DNA of 64,000 nt, taken from the NCBI GenBank assembly GCA_008694505.1, contig VZDJ01000041.1, positions 6,415,124-6,479,123 on the forward strand. Reading direction: 5' to 3'. Source of the DNA: Cyanoderma ruficeps. Lineage: Eukaryota > Chordata > Aves > Passeriformes > Timaliidae. The notes below the pieces were generated by a model. It was not told the DNA's origin. It did not search any database and saw only the letters and a program-made list of their open reading frames with translations. The translations under genes were made by a program, and so were the position numbers. This document shows positions 1 to 13,754 of the stretch, piece after piece (within the stretch, counting starts at the first letter, position 1; each line of letters starts with the position of its first letter).

Positions 1-1367
1 GGACAACATTGCAGAATCCATCTTTCAACAAGCTGATTTTATTTTCTTGTCCCCAAAATGTAATTTTCAGCTAAATAACACAAGCTGATTGCTATGTTTG
101 CAGTAGCATTATCTTGATGGGGTAAATAAAATTCTGGGGTAGACTGCCCAGTTGGAATTCTTCCATGGAAGTTAAAAATGTCATTTAAAAGGGCAAAGTT
201 GGGTTTTTCCTTTCTGTTTGCCAAATCCAGCTCTTTGCCAAATTTTCTCCAGGTAGAATAAAAAGAGCATAGATATTCTGCCAATTTGTGACAGGGAGAA
301 AGGCCTCTGAGGATGAACCCTGGTCAAGACAAATCAAGACCTTGGTGAGGGTTGAAGGAAAGAGTTTTCTTGGGAAAGAAAGGAAGACAGGATGAGAAAA
401 AAAGACAAGATGTTCACAGCAGGTGTTTGTATTAGATGCTGACAAAGTGTCTCTGTGTGAACACCTCCCTCCAAGTGGTCTCACATGCACAAAGCGTGGG
501 AACAGTATCAGAGGGCAGAGCAGTTTTGTGTCCTGCGTGCAGTATAGCCATCAGAGCAGCACTTTGCTTGACTGTATTGCCAAGAGAACAACCCCAGAGC
601 CAACTTAACAACCTTCATTTTGATGACAGCAGGTGTGCTAGAAGAGAAAAAAAGTGATTGCTTTCGGCTCATCTGGATGCCACTGTGCCTTGTAGGAGTG
701 GAGGGTGAGAGAAGAGATTTTCCAGGTCTTTATAAGGATGATTGATTCCTCTCTCATCCAAACATTCTTTCATCCCTCTGCTGAAAGAGCTGGGAGGTGA
801 GAAAGAGTTGAGGGCAGGGTGTGATTCTGGACGCAGAAGCATGTTGCTGCTGCCTCTTTTGGTAAAGATTTTGCTTGGACGTTTAGATTATATTGGCACT
901 TAGTTCCTGCAATAGGATTTGGGCTTTTCCAGATTAGACACACAGGGTGAAGCTTGTAGGGATTTTTGTCATTAAAATGTGTGGGGCTCAGCAACTTCCT
1001 GTTGTGGGAATATAAATCTTCTGTTTCTAGAGTCAGAGGAAAGTAATAATATGGAGAAAATGCTGAAGAAGGCAAGGACCCTAAATCCCAGAACATGGTT
1101 GCAAGAATGGATTTCAAATGATCACTGTAATTAGTTCTGAGAATCATATGACATAAACCTCAGCTTTCCCAGGTTAATGCATATATATGTATAGAGAGAG
1201 AGGCTGAAGTAGTTTATTTGCTAAAAATATAGACAAACCTTTAAATACTTCCTCCTAAATATAATGAAAAAAAAAAAAAACACCAAACCACTGAGTTTGG
1301 TTAGGCATTCTGGCCTAAGTCCAGATGTGCTTAAGATTCTCTATGGATAAAAAAAAATCACAAACTA
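1..1367. other. Unique AT-rich DNA, no gene recognised
   Basis: The stretch has mixed composition with a 14-base A run near 1266-1279. Several open frames of 60-125 codons lie here on both strands. None shows a recognisable motif, splice context or codon pattern that stands out from the background. The minus-strand frame ending near base 39 reads smoothly for about 80 codons, but frames of that length are expected by chance in 64 kb. Confidence 0.5.
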
Positions 1368-1700
1368 ATCAAGGCTGGAGAGGACATCTGGACAGCTGGT
1401 TCAAGATCTCACTCGAAGCAGGGTCAGTTCTGAGATCACAACAGGTTGCTGAGATCTTCATTCAGCTGGATCTTGAAACCTTCAGTGTGAGGAGTTTCTC
1501 TCAGACAGTGTCCACCTGGAGAAACATCTTCTCCTTGTATCCAGGCTGAAACTCTTCTGTTTCAATTTATGCCTCTTCCCCTGCCTTGCAAGCCTGTAAA
1601 GGGCCCAGCTCCACCTTCTTGATGACCTGCTTATAGATATACAGGGGAGACACTCTTCCCCAGGTTAATAAAGCCCAAATCTTTCAGTCTCCCCTCTGTA
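1368..1700 (-). repeat. CR1 LINE 3' fragment (decayed)
   Basis: Read on the plus strand, this block follows the reverse complement of a CR1 3' region: a 'ggctggagaggacatctgg' start, then 'gaagcagggtcag', 'acaggttgctgagatc', 'ctggatcttgaaaccttca', and further on a run ending in 'ttcagtctcccct'. These landmarks come in the CR1 order, so the element lies on the minus strand. It is heavily diverged and 5' truncated, as most CR1 copies are. The family is assigned from remembered consensus landmarks, not from an alignment. Confidence 0.72.
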
Positions 1701-2942
1701 TTTCTTTCCAGTAAGCAAGTATTTCTGAGACTTCTGTGCCCTAATAAACAGGGTGAGAATTGACCAGTGTGCTCAGAAATCATTAAAGGGAACCAACAAA
1801 GAAAACTTCAGATGAGCAGAGTGGGATAAATCCTTTTAGAAATCTAGCTTGTGGATAAAAAGTGGGAATAAAAAGGATCATCTCTGGCCAACATTGCAAG
1901 GCTATTGAAAAGAGATGAATCAGATCAGATCTGAAAGTTCTAAAAATTCTGGGCAGTGCTTAAGAAACACCATGAAGAGAGAAATAAAGCAAAACAGCAT
2001 GTCAAAACAGAGCTATGGGAATATAATCTGCTTCACCCTGAAGCAGTCATTTTGATAAAAGCTCAACTAAAAACATTTTCATGGAAGCTAACTTTAGCGT
2101 AGTCTAGATAATCACCTCTGCAGTCACCAGAGAGAAACGGGATCCCATAATGTTCCTGCATGCTTCACTGCTCCTGCCCAAGCTATAGAGGCAGTCTGGT
2201 GACATGAGCCTGAGCAGGCTAAATCAGCCTTCATGAATGCCCTACAAAAAGTCTGTCTGCACAGTTATGTTAGGTAAGCTGCATCCACTGACAGGAGATT
2301 TTCCTGGCAGCCCAGTGGGCTGAAAATCATTGGCAGCAGAAGATTTTGCTTTAGCAGAGCTACTTCCTTTCACAAGTGCTGAGCTCGGGTGCCTGTGACT
2401 GCCCCACTTCTTTTCCCCGTCTCAAACATATGTGAAAGTAGATGGCGGGTAGGAGAAGCTGTGCTGCAGGTATCTCCTCCCACACACAGCTATTTGGAGC
2501 AGACCGTGGAGAGAGCATAGGCACCATGTTGAGATGGGGAAGAAAGTGAAAGAAAAGCATATTCCCCAGACCTGTTATATCACATACTTCAGGCAAACGA
2601 GGCAATGTCCAGGTATCATTTGAGAAATCCCCGGCCCCTTGTTGGGTGTGCTCTTTTCTCGTGGTAGTGCAGCTTCATATGCGAGCTCTGACAGTACAGG
2701 CAAAGCAACTTGATGTCAAATAAAAACTAAATGGACTTGCAGCAGCACCAGCAGCAGGTCTTTCATCAGTGTCAATGTACAAACTGTACTTTAATGAGTT
2801 CAGACATGCCTTGGCTTTCCTACAGCAGTATTGACTGAACTTCTCTTTTAATCAAATAAATGCAATATACAGAGAGAATTAGTTTCATGTAAAGCCTTGA
2901 ACAAACATCAAAAAAAACCTCCTACCTTAGCCCTCACAATCA

Positions 2943-2986
2943 TTCTGATAAACTGGCTGTTCACTTCTGATAAACTGGCTGTTCCT
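2943..2986. repeat. 22-bp tandem duplication
   Basis: Two adjacent copies begin 'ttctgataaactggctgttc' and differ only in the last two bases. The near identity suggests a recent local duplication, for example by replication slippage. Confidence 0.9.
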
Positions 2987-5900
2987 TTCTTATTAAACAG
3001 AAAAAAGTGTTCAAACAGTTCACAGTCATTCTTTATTTAGTGGCAAAAGATTTCATGTGTCACTTCAATGATGATAATACAGTACAGTTAGCCTTATTCA
3101 CAGGCTTTGATATTTAGTTTTACTTTCTCCTGGCTGTCTTTGGAAGACCTGAGTGCACTTCCAGGATGTACTCAGGGGCATATAGGTAAGTAGATATAAA
3201 CAGAGAAAGAGATCAGGAAAGGATTTCAATTTTTTAGAGCGGAAAGGAATATTATCCATCACAAATGCAAATATACACGTATACATCTGAGAGTGGTTTG
3301 TGCACCATAGATTTGATTCAGTCACGCCTCCTGTTCTTGAAATAGTTTCCTTCCTGATGTGTCGCTTACAAATGTTTATATGCCTAAAACGCTCTTTTGC
3401 AAGTTGCTTGTTTTCTTTTAAGTGCAGCTTGGGGCATTTTTGGATTTTTTTATGGCATTGAAACAGCATCCATCAGTTTAATCAGCCCATACCCGTGGAG
3501 GTCTTTGCCAGTTCACTTATACACTTGTACACTGTGCTCTTCCTGAGTTGCTTAGCTGTGTGACGTCAACTCCCTGGAGGCTAACAGTGTCATTATCATT
3601 ACCAGACAAAGACAGTTAGGTAATTTTGTCTGATGGGAATGCAGATATTGACCTGGACTAATGTATTCTTATTTCCCAGAGAGAGATGTTTATTGTAGCA
3701 ATGTGACATAGTAGGGTTCGCTAATATTAATCTAAAGGCTGTGTTCTTTTTTAGCAGAGAAAAGCTTTTACATTCACATTCAATTTCATCACTTGACATG
3801 TCTCTAGTCTACTTGTTAGACTTGAGATTCTTTGGCTGTTTAAAGACAAGTACAAGGTCTTAGTCTGTATGTGCCTGTGAAATATTTTTGGCAACTTCTA
3901 ATTTGCACATCTCTTGACCCTGCAGAGAAAATTACCAAGCCTGTTCAAAAGGCTTGCTTTCTTCAGGACAGCCTAAGAAAAAATGCCTTTAGGGAAAGGA
4001 GACTTGTAACACTGATCACATCTGATGTATCTTGTGACAACACACTATACATATCTTACTCTGTTTTTCATTGTTGACTGCTGGCAATGCACTTGGAATA
4101 AAAAATCTTTGCCTTAAAGAGATTACTATTTGCACATTTTATTGCAATTTCCTTGAAAGGAAGATATATGGTGTGCATATAATAAGCATTAGATAAACAA
4201 ACCATAGAAACAGGCACATTTAATAGTCCTTCTGGGGCATTTTAGTGATTATTATAACAAATACATATATATGCCAGAAGAACATCTCCTCCTTATGAAT
4301 GTATTGCTGTCAGTAGAAAACTGGTTAATAAATACTAGAGTGTAACCATTTAATGATGCAGTCAGGGATTTTGTGCAATATTCTAAAATATAGACTTTGA
4401 TACATAAATACAAATTACTACTTGCACCTTGCAATGATTCTGATTTGTGTTGAAGTCCAAATCATATAACGCTCCCTCCAGATGTCAAGAAAGCAAAACT
4501 AGACAGCCCTGAAAAGGCAATCAGGTTTCTCTGAGACATGGAACTTTGACAGTGCTATCATCCTTTACTAGCGATGGTGGAAAAATAATCACAGCAACTG
4601 CTCCAGACAAGCAGGCATTGCTGTAACTGGAAAACATGAGTTTCCAAACACCGATAAACTTGTCATGATTCCATGACAGCCTTCCATAGCAAAACATTTC
4701 AGTTGTGATGCCAGATTCTCCATTTGCTGTGTGAAGCCTTAAAAAAGCCAAGGGTTTAAGAAAACCCAAACCACTTTATTTCTGTTTCAGCCACTACTAA
4801 TCTGTGTAAGTGTACAGAAGATATAGTCTGACAGTAAGCATTACAGACAGAAGATAATTAAAAATAAACTATCCGTAAATAGAATATTGCCTCAAGTCAT
4901 CGAGCTCTATTTCTTTTATTGAAATGCTGTGTAATGAAAGGTACATGCAAAGTACATTTTCAAAAGAAGGGTTACTGGGTTTATTTTTCTTTGTCCAGAA
5001 AACTTCAGAAGTAAAGCTGTAAATCAATGGATGACCTAATATTTACAAGGAACTTGGTATATCCCCCAGAGGCTAGACCACAAATGTCTTTTCATCCCAA
5101 GCATAGCAATAAAAACCATGAAGCCATAGACACTTTGCCTGAGCCTCCCTTTCTGCCCAAAAGCAAACTTTATCTTAGCAAAAAGGGCTGAGGACAACCT
5201 TGTTGACTAACATCAGTTCCCAATACTTGTGCTACCTCAAATTTGGAGTCCAAACCTGAGGATTTTTCTTTTCAAGTTGCTTCCTCCAGCTTAACAAAAA
5301 GGATGTTTTACATGGTAAAGGGGACTGGCATATTGGTTCAACAGAAAAAGTAAAAACTGGTGCAGTTGCTGACAGATAGGTTGCAATAGGTTCACATCTC
5401 CAAATCAATGCATCCGCATATCATGCGGACTGTTATGTTTAATAATCAAAGGTAGGATAAAAGCATTACTCTAGATTTGGAATTTTTAATTTTTTTTTAT
5501 AGTCATGAAGTTTACATATTAACTGCATAGCTTGTAGTTCTACTTTTCTGAACAACTGTGTCTTTGAACACTATTGTAAATTTTATATACAGCACTTCAT
5601 GCTACTATATTCCACAGTTTTTGCCTTACTTTTTCCCAGCTGCAATAACACTATACCTTTTGTAACCAACAATGATGTCAACAGCAATGAATCTTTGGTA
5701 TATTTATCAGTCTTGCACAGACTTAACTCAACATTCGAAACTAGGAAAGGTTTTACCTTTTAACTTTTTTTTTTTTGGTAGTTAATACAGAAACCATAAT
5801 TAATGATTATGGACTTGAACTTCTGCAGCATCTTACAACTGATTTTCTATTACACTGGCAAAATAGGAAGATAATGTCACCAGCATTTACAGAGTTGGCA

Positions 5901-8059
5901 GCAAAGTACTTGGCTCTTCATCCCACTTGGGTTTCATTTGACAGAATTTGCTAAAATGGCTTTGTTTAAGGCAAAAGGTGATAGAGTGATTTAGTTTAAC
6001 TAAAACAAATTCACACTATTTTCTTTAGCCTTTAATATGGTTAAAGATAATTATATTCCTCCTTTTCTTTTGCTCCAGGATGTCAGGAAACCCCACAAGC
6101 TAACATTTTTACCTTTTAATATTTGTACCTAAAGAACAAACTAATATATATTGTGGGAAAATTTCCTGTCCTATTAACCAAGTGAACAAAATTGTCATTG
6201 AGAAAATGAAGATTTTCACTGCTGTGAAATTGATAGACTATTTTATTCAATTTTTTCCTTGGGTTAGAATAAGAAAAGAAAGTGTCAGCATGTTATTATT
6301 TCTCTGGAGGTAGTATTTCAATAATTATCAATATAAGATTAAAAAAATATATTCATACATGTATGTGTATATTCACTCAAACTCTGCCAGTTATTGACAA
6401 AAAATGCTCTTCACACAGAATTGGAGTCTCACTAAATGTGGTGTGTGAATATGATTAAATCTCTATAAACTATGCAATAAAATGTGAGGCTAGTGTTAAC
6501 TTACATTTTTGAAGTCCATGTATAGTAATGCCTCCCTGAAGATGGAAATTGCCACCTATATCCGTAGTCTGGCAGTTATAAAAGCTCTCACACTGCTCTG
6601 CTGGAGTGGCAGACCCTTCCTTGGGGAGTTGGTTCAGGTTACCTCCATCTGTTACTTCTCAGCATCATTTGGATCTGTGGAACTCAGCTGAAAACTGCAT
6701 TTTGAGGTGCATACATTTAGATTTAGGTAGCCCTATGATAGAAGGCTTCAAGAAGTACAGGACTGTTATAGAGGGAGTGGGGGTATAGCTACATGGTGTT
6801 TTGCAGGCTGAATCTTCTTACACTCATATTGGCTGACTGGGTACCAGCTGTTTTCCAAAAGCCACACGTCCACGGTTGCTGCTGGAGTCAAGGAAGCATG
6901 CAGCTTTGAGTGATGTTAGTGCAGGAACAAGATATTCTTAAGCACCTCAAGGCTTCAATGTGTACTTTCTGAAAGAATATAAACAACACCTCTGGAGCAG
7001 CAAGTCAGTGCCAATTCAGCCTTGGGGCACTTAATTTCCTCTTATTTACCAACACAGTGATTTTGATCCATACCTGTTATCCACACTGACTCCTTTTTGT
7101 TCCCTACTTGTGTCTGCCAGCCATTCAATTCTCTGGCTCTGAATTAGCCTACTTTTCCTCACTGACCACCTATGTGCAGCTCCCAGTTGCTTTTCCTAAG
7201 CTCCTTTCCCTTTGCTAATGAACAGGTACCACCAATGTGGCACTTAAAACAGAAAGAGGAGGGGGAGAGGCAGAAAGACCAAAACAGCAATTAGATTGTC
7301 AGTGGAAATCTTTATTGACAGTGAAAGAATTTAGGGGAACAAGGATAGGGAATCATAAGAAAAAAACTGTGGTCTGTGATGCAGGATTAGGACACGTTTA
7401 TGTTGTCTTCTTGCTCAGCTACAAAGTGATATCAAAATTTTTTATCCTCTTGGGCACCATAATCATTCACTATGTTACAATAGTTTTCAGATGTTCAAAT
7501 AAATAGTACAGTGGTAGAACCCAACTAGGAGATTACTGTGGGTATTTAAGAAGGATAATAATCTCACAGAAACACCCCCAGGTCTGATTCTCTTCCCTCT
7601 GTCCTGCATCTGCTTGTACAGTTGAAAACACCCTTTTAACTGTTATCCACCAAACATTGTCTTCTTAGCATTGGTTCCTCCACAAATTTTTTGGTGGATG
7701 AACTAACTCAAGCCTTAAAAAAATCATCAGAAACGATGTCTTGACCTCAGCCCAGGCATTTCAGACCCAGCATTGCAGGCTGTACATTGCTGCAGCTGAA
7801 GGACAGACAGAAGACACTTTCCAACAAGTCTCTCTAGCACTAGACTAAAAAAAATCAGAGAGAGCAACTGAAAAATTATGGTCTTTTATCACCATGAAAA
7901 GATTTGTCAGCTGTAATCCAAAATCCTAAAATCAGTGAGCCTGAAACTTTTTTAAACATGTGAACAAGAAATTTCTTTCAAAATTCTTGCCCTGCCCCTT
8001 GATTTTCGTTATTACTTTACATCACAGAATTTGTTTGCTGTTCCCAGATTCCAAAAGCA

Positions 8060-8400
8060 CACATTTCAATTTACATTCATATTTTTAGTTTTGGGTTATT
8101 TCCTTATCTCCCTAGTTGGTCTACTTTCCTTATTTCTGTGCAGTGTGATTGCACATAGGTCTATATAATTCATTTTTATTTGCTTTGCTTTTCTCTTCTG
8201 TTTTTTGTATTCTTCATTTTGCTGCTTCACTGCAGTTTTCATCTTTGAGTTTTCTAATTTCTTTCCATTGCCATTTATTTTTGGTTTTATTATTTCTCTT
8301 CCTTGTTACTTTTTAAATTTTTATTCCTCTTTATTGTGGGTCTTTGTGTTTGTTTTTTGTTTTCTTACCTTTACTGTCTCTTCCTGTCATGCTTGCAATA
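8060..8400. other. Pyrimidine-rich (T-rich) block on plus strand
   Basis: The plus strand is dominated by T and C for about 340 bases, with few purine runs, unlike its neighbours. An 87-codon frame of F, L, S and C residues across it is a by-product of the composition. It could be an old T-rich element tail or an intronic pyrimidine tract; nothing identifies it. Confidence 0.5.
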
Positions 8401-11378
8401 GGAATTGTTTGTTCATAGCATACTTCTATCAAAATATTGTACAAAGTTGCCTGCAACATTTTGTCTGATCAAAGTGTCAAAAAATTTAAAAAAAACACGC
8501 TAGACTGTATTAGGTGCTTAACTAAGATCCACAGCTTTTATACATGAAGGTTGATTTTTTTACACCCTATGTTCCTTTCCCTGGCTATGGTATCAACTGC
8601 GTGGGGAAGAGGGATGTGGAAAGACTTGCTTCATTTCATTTTATATGTTGCAGGACAGTGGGTTGATTTTGGTTCACTTTTATTTGTTTCAATAAGCTGA
8701 TACAGGAGAGAGATGGAGTTTTCCATGACTGTGAGAACCAGATGAATGATGAGGGCTTAGCATGTTTGAGGAACCAGAAGCACTGATTCTGGGATTGTGG
8801 TCCTGTTTTAAAATACTGATATAGTGTTGCAGAGGAATCCAAAGAGGAGAGGTCAGGAAACCTCACTGTTTGGAATAAACTTTTCCATTTGATCCTGAAA
8901 TGACATATTTGCGCTTGCCCTCAGCATGCAAGTTGGATTGCTATTCTTCCAGGATAGAAACCTATTCTTGTGTACAAGAACAGTCAATATTCAATCTGAC
9001 TAAATCAACCACAGTATTTACAACAGTGTAGCCCTTTGACCAGTTTTGATTTTCACTCATGAGGTTTTCAGTTGCTGAATCTGGTAGATATATTATTGTA
9101 CTGGCTTTGGTACATTGTGATGCTGTCAACTGAATTTATAAATGAGTTATAAAATAGGTTCTGCTTCCTGGGAAACTTATCTTTTCAATACTGGATCATA
9201 ACTTACCAGAAAAAAAGCAGAAAATTTCAAATTTTCTTGAAAGCACCATTTATCCTTTTTCCTTGGTTTATGATTAATCACAATATTTTGTCTCACATTT
9301 GATTTTTTTACTACAGTTGTATACTCTATAAACTGGTTTAAGTATAACATTGAGCCCATTATGAGGAGGAGACTGGTTAAGTTCCTTTCAACCTGAATTT
9401 TCCTGTGATTTTCTGATTTTATGCATTTTTTGAATTCAAAAGCTACTTAATAATGGAAAAACAAAATATTACAGACCTGGAAAGAGAATATCTTTAAGGC
9501 ATGAATTTTTTTTTTTTTATGAAGCTTCAGTGAAATAAGCAAACTCATCTAACCAGTTTTGATTTCACTAAAATCATATTTTCCAATAGGAAAATATCAT
9601 TAGGAGCAAACACATGTACTATTAACCACAGCATTCCAGTTTCATCCCAGCATAAGTAATCTGAGAAACTGGAACTATTGCTTCTTACAGTTCAGGGATT
9701 GTTAGTCTTGCTAACATTTGTGCTGTTTTCAAATTCATAGTTCTTAGTAGTGTTGCCTGTGCCTAGCACATCTGCCAGGTAAAGGTATGTGTGTACAAAA
9801 AACAATGTTCCTGTATACATACTTACTTCAGGATTTGTTCTGAATTTATCAACTTCACTAGAAGCAAAATCAACCACTTCCATTAGCACTTCATAAACAA
9901 TGTCAGCTGCATATTATGTATGCATAGTTTGATTTAAGTGCAACTCCCATGGGATTTTCCTCACTAGAATAGGATCTAGGTAAGAGGTAGCAATATAATA
10001 AACCATAGTGTAAAAACCTCAATGAATCAGATTTACAGAAATTCACAGAAATTTATTGCTTTGCTCATTAAAAGCCAGAACAATATAATCAGCAATGAGG
10101 AAATTTGAAAAGAATAAAAGCTTATTCTAATCCAAAGATCAGCCAATGATTTTATAAATACCTCACTCTCGCTTTCTTGTGAAATTGCCACATTTCTGCA
10201 AATTTGAGATTTAGTATTTCTAAAGACTATTTTCCTAATCTCAAGATTAATTTAGTTCCTGTTCGGGTGAAAGTTCAGTTCAGTGTTGATCTTATTCAAA
10301 ATGCCTTACACATATCCTGATAAATTAAAATGATTGTGCATGAAACAAATCTCTGCTGCAAGGAAAAAGTAATAACAAAAACAAAGAGAGAGATTCTGCT
10401 CAGCATTTGCAGGATCTCTAGGCTTATAATTTATCTGAGTGGCATAGAGAGTGAGCTGAAGATTAGCAAATTCATGACAGATTCACAAGAAAGCTGAACA
10501 TATTTCAGAGTATGGTCCTTGTTGTTGATGAGGAGACCTCAGGTCAAAATGATCTATGATGAATACTTGTTCCACTGACAACTCTGAAATAGAAAACCAA
10601 AAAGGAAATTATATCGTCTCTGAAGAGACTCAACTAAAGTGTCCCACATAATAAAAAAAAAAAAAAAAGGACAAACCAATATTGAAGATTAAGTGATAAA
10701 CCCACATTGCCTTTCAATTTCTAGCGCATATAAGCTTTGCAATCGGTTTAATGGAAGGATATTCTGGAGGGCATGGAATCATGCCAGAATAGGGTCCCTG
10801 ACATTATGTGAAATTTCCCTGCACTATTTTTATCTTAATTTTATTTTACACCTAAATCACCAGTGTTCTGCTGCAGTGTCATGCTGGTGGTTAAGTTAAC
10901 AAACATGTCAAACCAGACTGCCACAACATAAGTGAAGCCTTGAGGCCCCATAAAGGACAAACTGAAATATCAGAGTACTGTTAGTAAAGGCAGAAGTAAA
11001 GAAAAAGCTTTTATTCCTTTACTCAGGGTTTAGAGGGCAGAAGGACTCCAAAGTTAAACTTGTAATTTTTCAAAGCAGCAGATATGTGCTTCTCTAGGAA
11101 CTGAAACTTCCAATCAAAGTAGAAGGCAGCATCCTTTGTCACCTAAATTTTGAGGCACATCAATGTTGTTAGATGCCTCCTGATGAAGAGTCCTTCTAGG
11201 CTTCTGTGTCTTCAGCATATGCCCATTGTATGTGGACTGGTGCCTAGCACACACTCCACACCTGCTGAAGACCCCACTCTAGCAGAGGTACTCAATGCAC
11301 CTCCAAAGTAAGGAAGGAAACCATTTCTTCACAGTTGAGGCAGTGGAAGTAGTCTTCTGTGGCAGAACAGGTAGGAAA

Positions 11379-11466
11379 CATCACATTAGATACCACTGGC
11401 TCTAACTCATCACATATAGATACTACTGGCTCTAACTCATCACATTAGATACTACTGGCTCTAACT
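11379..11466. repeat. Three-copy 29-30 bp tandem repeat
   Basis: The three units are 11379-11407, 11408-11437 and 11438-11466. Each begins with 'catcacat' and ends with 'actggctctaact'. The middle copy has one extra base, and single substitutions separate the copies. No promoter or coding role is visible. Confidence 0.92.
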
Positions 11467-13710
11467 TGAGGGAAGTCCAAGCCACATATCCAAGAGACTA
11501 GCATGAATGATCCTGATAGGATGGACAACTGCCATGGACAACATGCTGCCTTTCCTGCACTGCATTGCAAGAAACTTGGGTAACATTATTAAGAGAAAAG
11601 AATATCCAGAAAGGATTATCAGGGGTGATGTCTTGTTGTTGCTTTTTTTTTTTTTTTTAATAATCCTGGGCATTAATCATCAATTTCTCACCCTCTTATT
11701 AGCCAATAGGTTAAAAATTCTGAAGAAGTTTTTACAGCAAGATCTGGGACCAGAATCTATTTTTCAAGCTGTACACCTTATTTTAGCACCCCAAACTATT
11801 TCCATATACCCTCCTCTCTGGTTTATGTTATCTGGTATTTATTCATACCAACGGGCTGAGTTTACTGTAGCTCAAAGTCTGGTCTTGGCTGAGCACCATG
11901 CCGGCTGATGCTCAAGGTAATGTCTAGGGAAAAGGAAGCTGAAGCCAAAGATTTGTCTGATCTCAGGGGAAAAAAAACAAGCAAACAAACAAACAAACAC
12001 AAAAAAACCCCTAACAAAAAATCTACCGTATCTCTGGTTTCAGAACTGATCAAAACATCCTGAAGGCCTGAATTTGAAGCCTAAATCATAAGAAGGATCA
12101 GTATTTCAGATATTTCTCTTTGAACATTGATGGGCTAACTCTAGGCATTGACAAGGTAACTTGTCAAGTACTTGTCAAGCAAAGATAAGGGCCCAAGTCT
12201 CCCACGAAGTCTGTACAAGGCTCAGATTCCTCCACTAAAATTTAGGACTCTTTTATGGGAATGATAGGTCTGACACATGAAACTTAGGAGACATCACAAC
12301 AGCTTTTTAGATAATTTGTCATCTAGTGGACATGTCTCTTTAAGGATTCTGCCCAAACAATTAAAATTTGGTGTCTGCAACTTTTAGGTACTTGCAAATC
12401 CCACTACGTAGCAAAGATGCCTTTGTAACTTTGACCATGGGTCTGTATCAGAAGATGAAAACTTTGCTAATGTCCAGATCCAGTGAAACAGATTAAAAAT
12501 GAAAATTGTTCATACTAAGTCCCAGTTAAACTCACTAAGGAAGATTCATCCATGTTTACTTTTTTTATTGGGTTGAAAACACAAAGTATCTTTTTGTCCA
12601 GAAAAATGCATGAGACTCTCCATAAAAATAAAGGTAGCATCTGGAATGCTGTCTTTCTGTGGTGCTTTTACACCACCCTGCAGCAAGCATTGGGGTGGAA
12701 GAGGAAGGATGCCTGGGACTTCCTTTACAGAAATTTCTGATTGGCTGTTCCACCTGTCCACCAGCAATTAACATAATTTAAAGAAACCTTCAGGGGTTTA
12801 AGACTCTCCTATTTTCCCACAGAGATCAACAGCTTCCTGTGAGGTGACTTAAGGCACCACAAGAAGGGAAAATGGCACAAAATCATTCCAGCAGCTTGCA
12901 GTATGCACACAATGGGGTATTTTCTCAGGAACTGATAGTTCTTCATGCCATAAGGTGGCATAAAGAGGAAGAGAGATGCATCCCCCAGGAGCTGTAAACA
13001 CTTTATGTGTCTAAAGAGATCTGCTTGTAAATGTCTGTGTCAATAAAGGAGGTCCCTGAAAAATCCAGAGAGCATGAACTTCAAGGCAATGTATGTAGGA
13101 CCACATGAGCATTTAAATTATGGCAACCATGAATATCCAATGTCTTTGTTCTCAACTTTTTACATTGAAAAATTCTGCAACTGAAAAGGGAGATTTATCC
13201 CAAGTTAGTGAAAATACAGAGCTTCACATTTCTTACTTTGTGTTATCCATGCTAGTTGTGAAACCCTGTGTGTTTCACCAGCTGGACTATAACAGATCTT
13301 TGAGTTTTGGGTGTTTTGTTTGAGGGGGCTTTATGGGAGTAAGGGAGAAAGTTGTGAGTTGAGGTTTTTTGCTTTAATGACAAGTTCACCTCTTAGCTTT
13401 CTGCACCATCCTCTGCTGGTTTGCTGTTTCAGTAATTTATCTCCTTTGTCATCTTGCAGGTTCACCAGTGCAGGATTGATGTAATAAAATTTAATGGCAC
13501 TAGTTCACTTGCTCAGCTGGAGCATGGATTTTACAGGAAGACTAAAGCCAGTATAGATATCTAAGAGCTGAATAATAAAATGTCCCTTCATCTGTGTATT
13601 TAATTAGCTGCTTTCCTCATGATTACAAAGATCAGTACCAGGAAGAGAGGAGCTTTTAGGTCTCAGTAGGTTAACTCCACACCAGAGGATTAGACAGGAC
13701 CCGAACTGTG

Positions 13711-13754
13711 ATGCTTAGTGTTCTCAATTCCAATGCTTAGTGTTCCCAATTCCA
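13711..13754. repeat. 22-bp tandem duplication
   Basis: Two adjacent units beginning 'atgcttagtgttc' and ending 'caattcca' differ by one base (T to C). This is a recent local duplication with no visible functional context. Confidence 0.92.

Larger units (their letters stand above)
1701..11378. other. Long unique AT-rich stretch, no gene recognised
   Basis: About 9.7 kb with no supported gene. Small structures seen: a 22-bp perfect-to-near-perfect tandem duplication at 2943-2986, a TCCGCAT/ATGCGGA hairpin at 5413-5429, a pyrimidine-rich plus strand at about 8060-8400, and an A run at about 10,651-10,668. Open frames are short (under 90 codons) and unremarkable. This could be intergenic or intronic. 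Confidence 0.5.

Noticed and set aside
39..490. Two overlapping minus-strand frames at the window start
   Set aside because: Smooth-looking peptides, but frames of 80-100 codons occur many times in this window and nothing else supports coding.
11379..11466. CRISPR-like array
   Set aside because: The repeats are directly adjacent with no spacers, and the genome is vertebrate in character.
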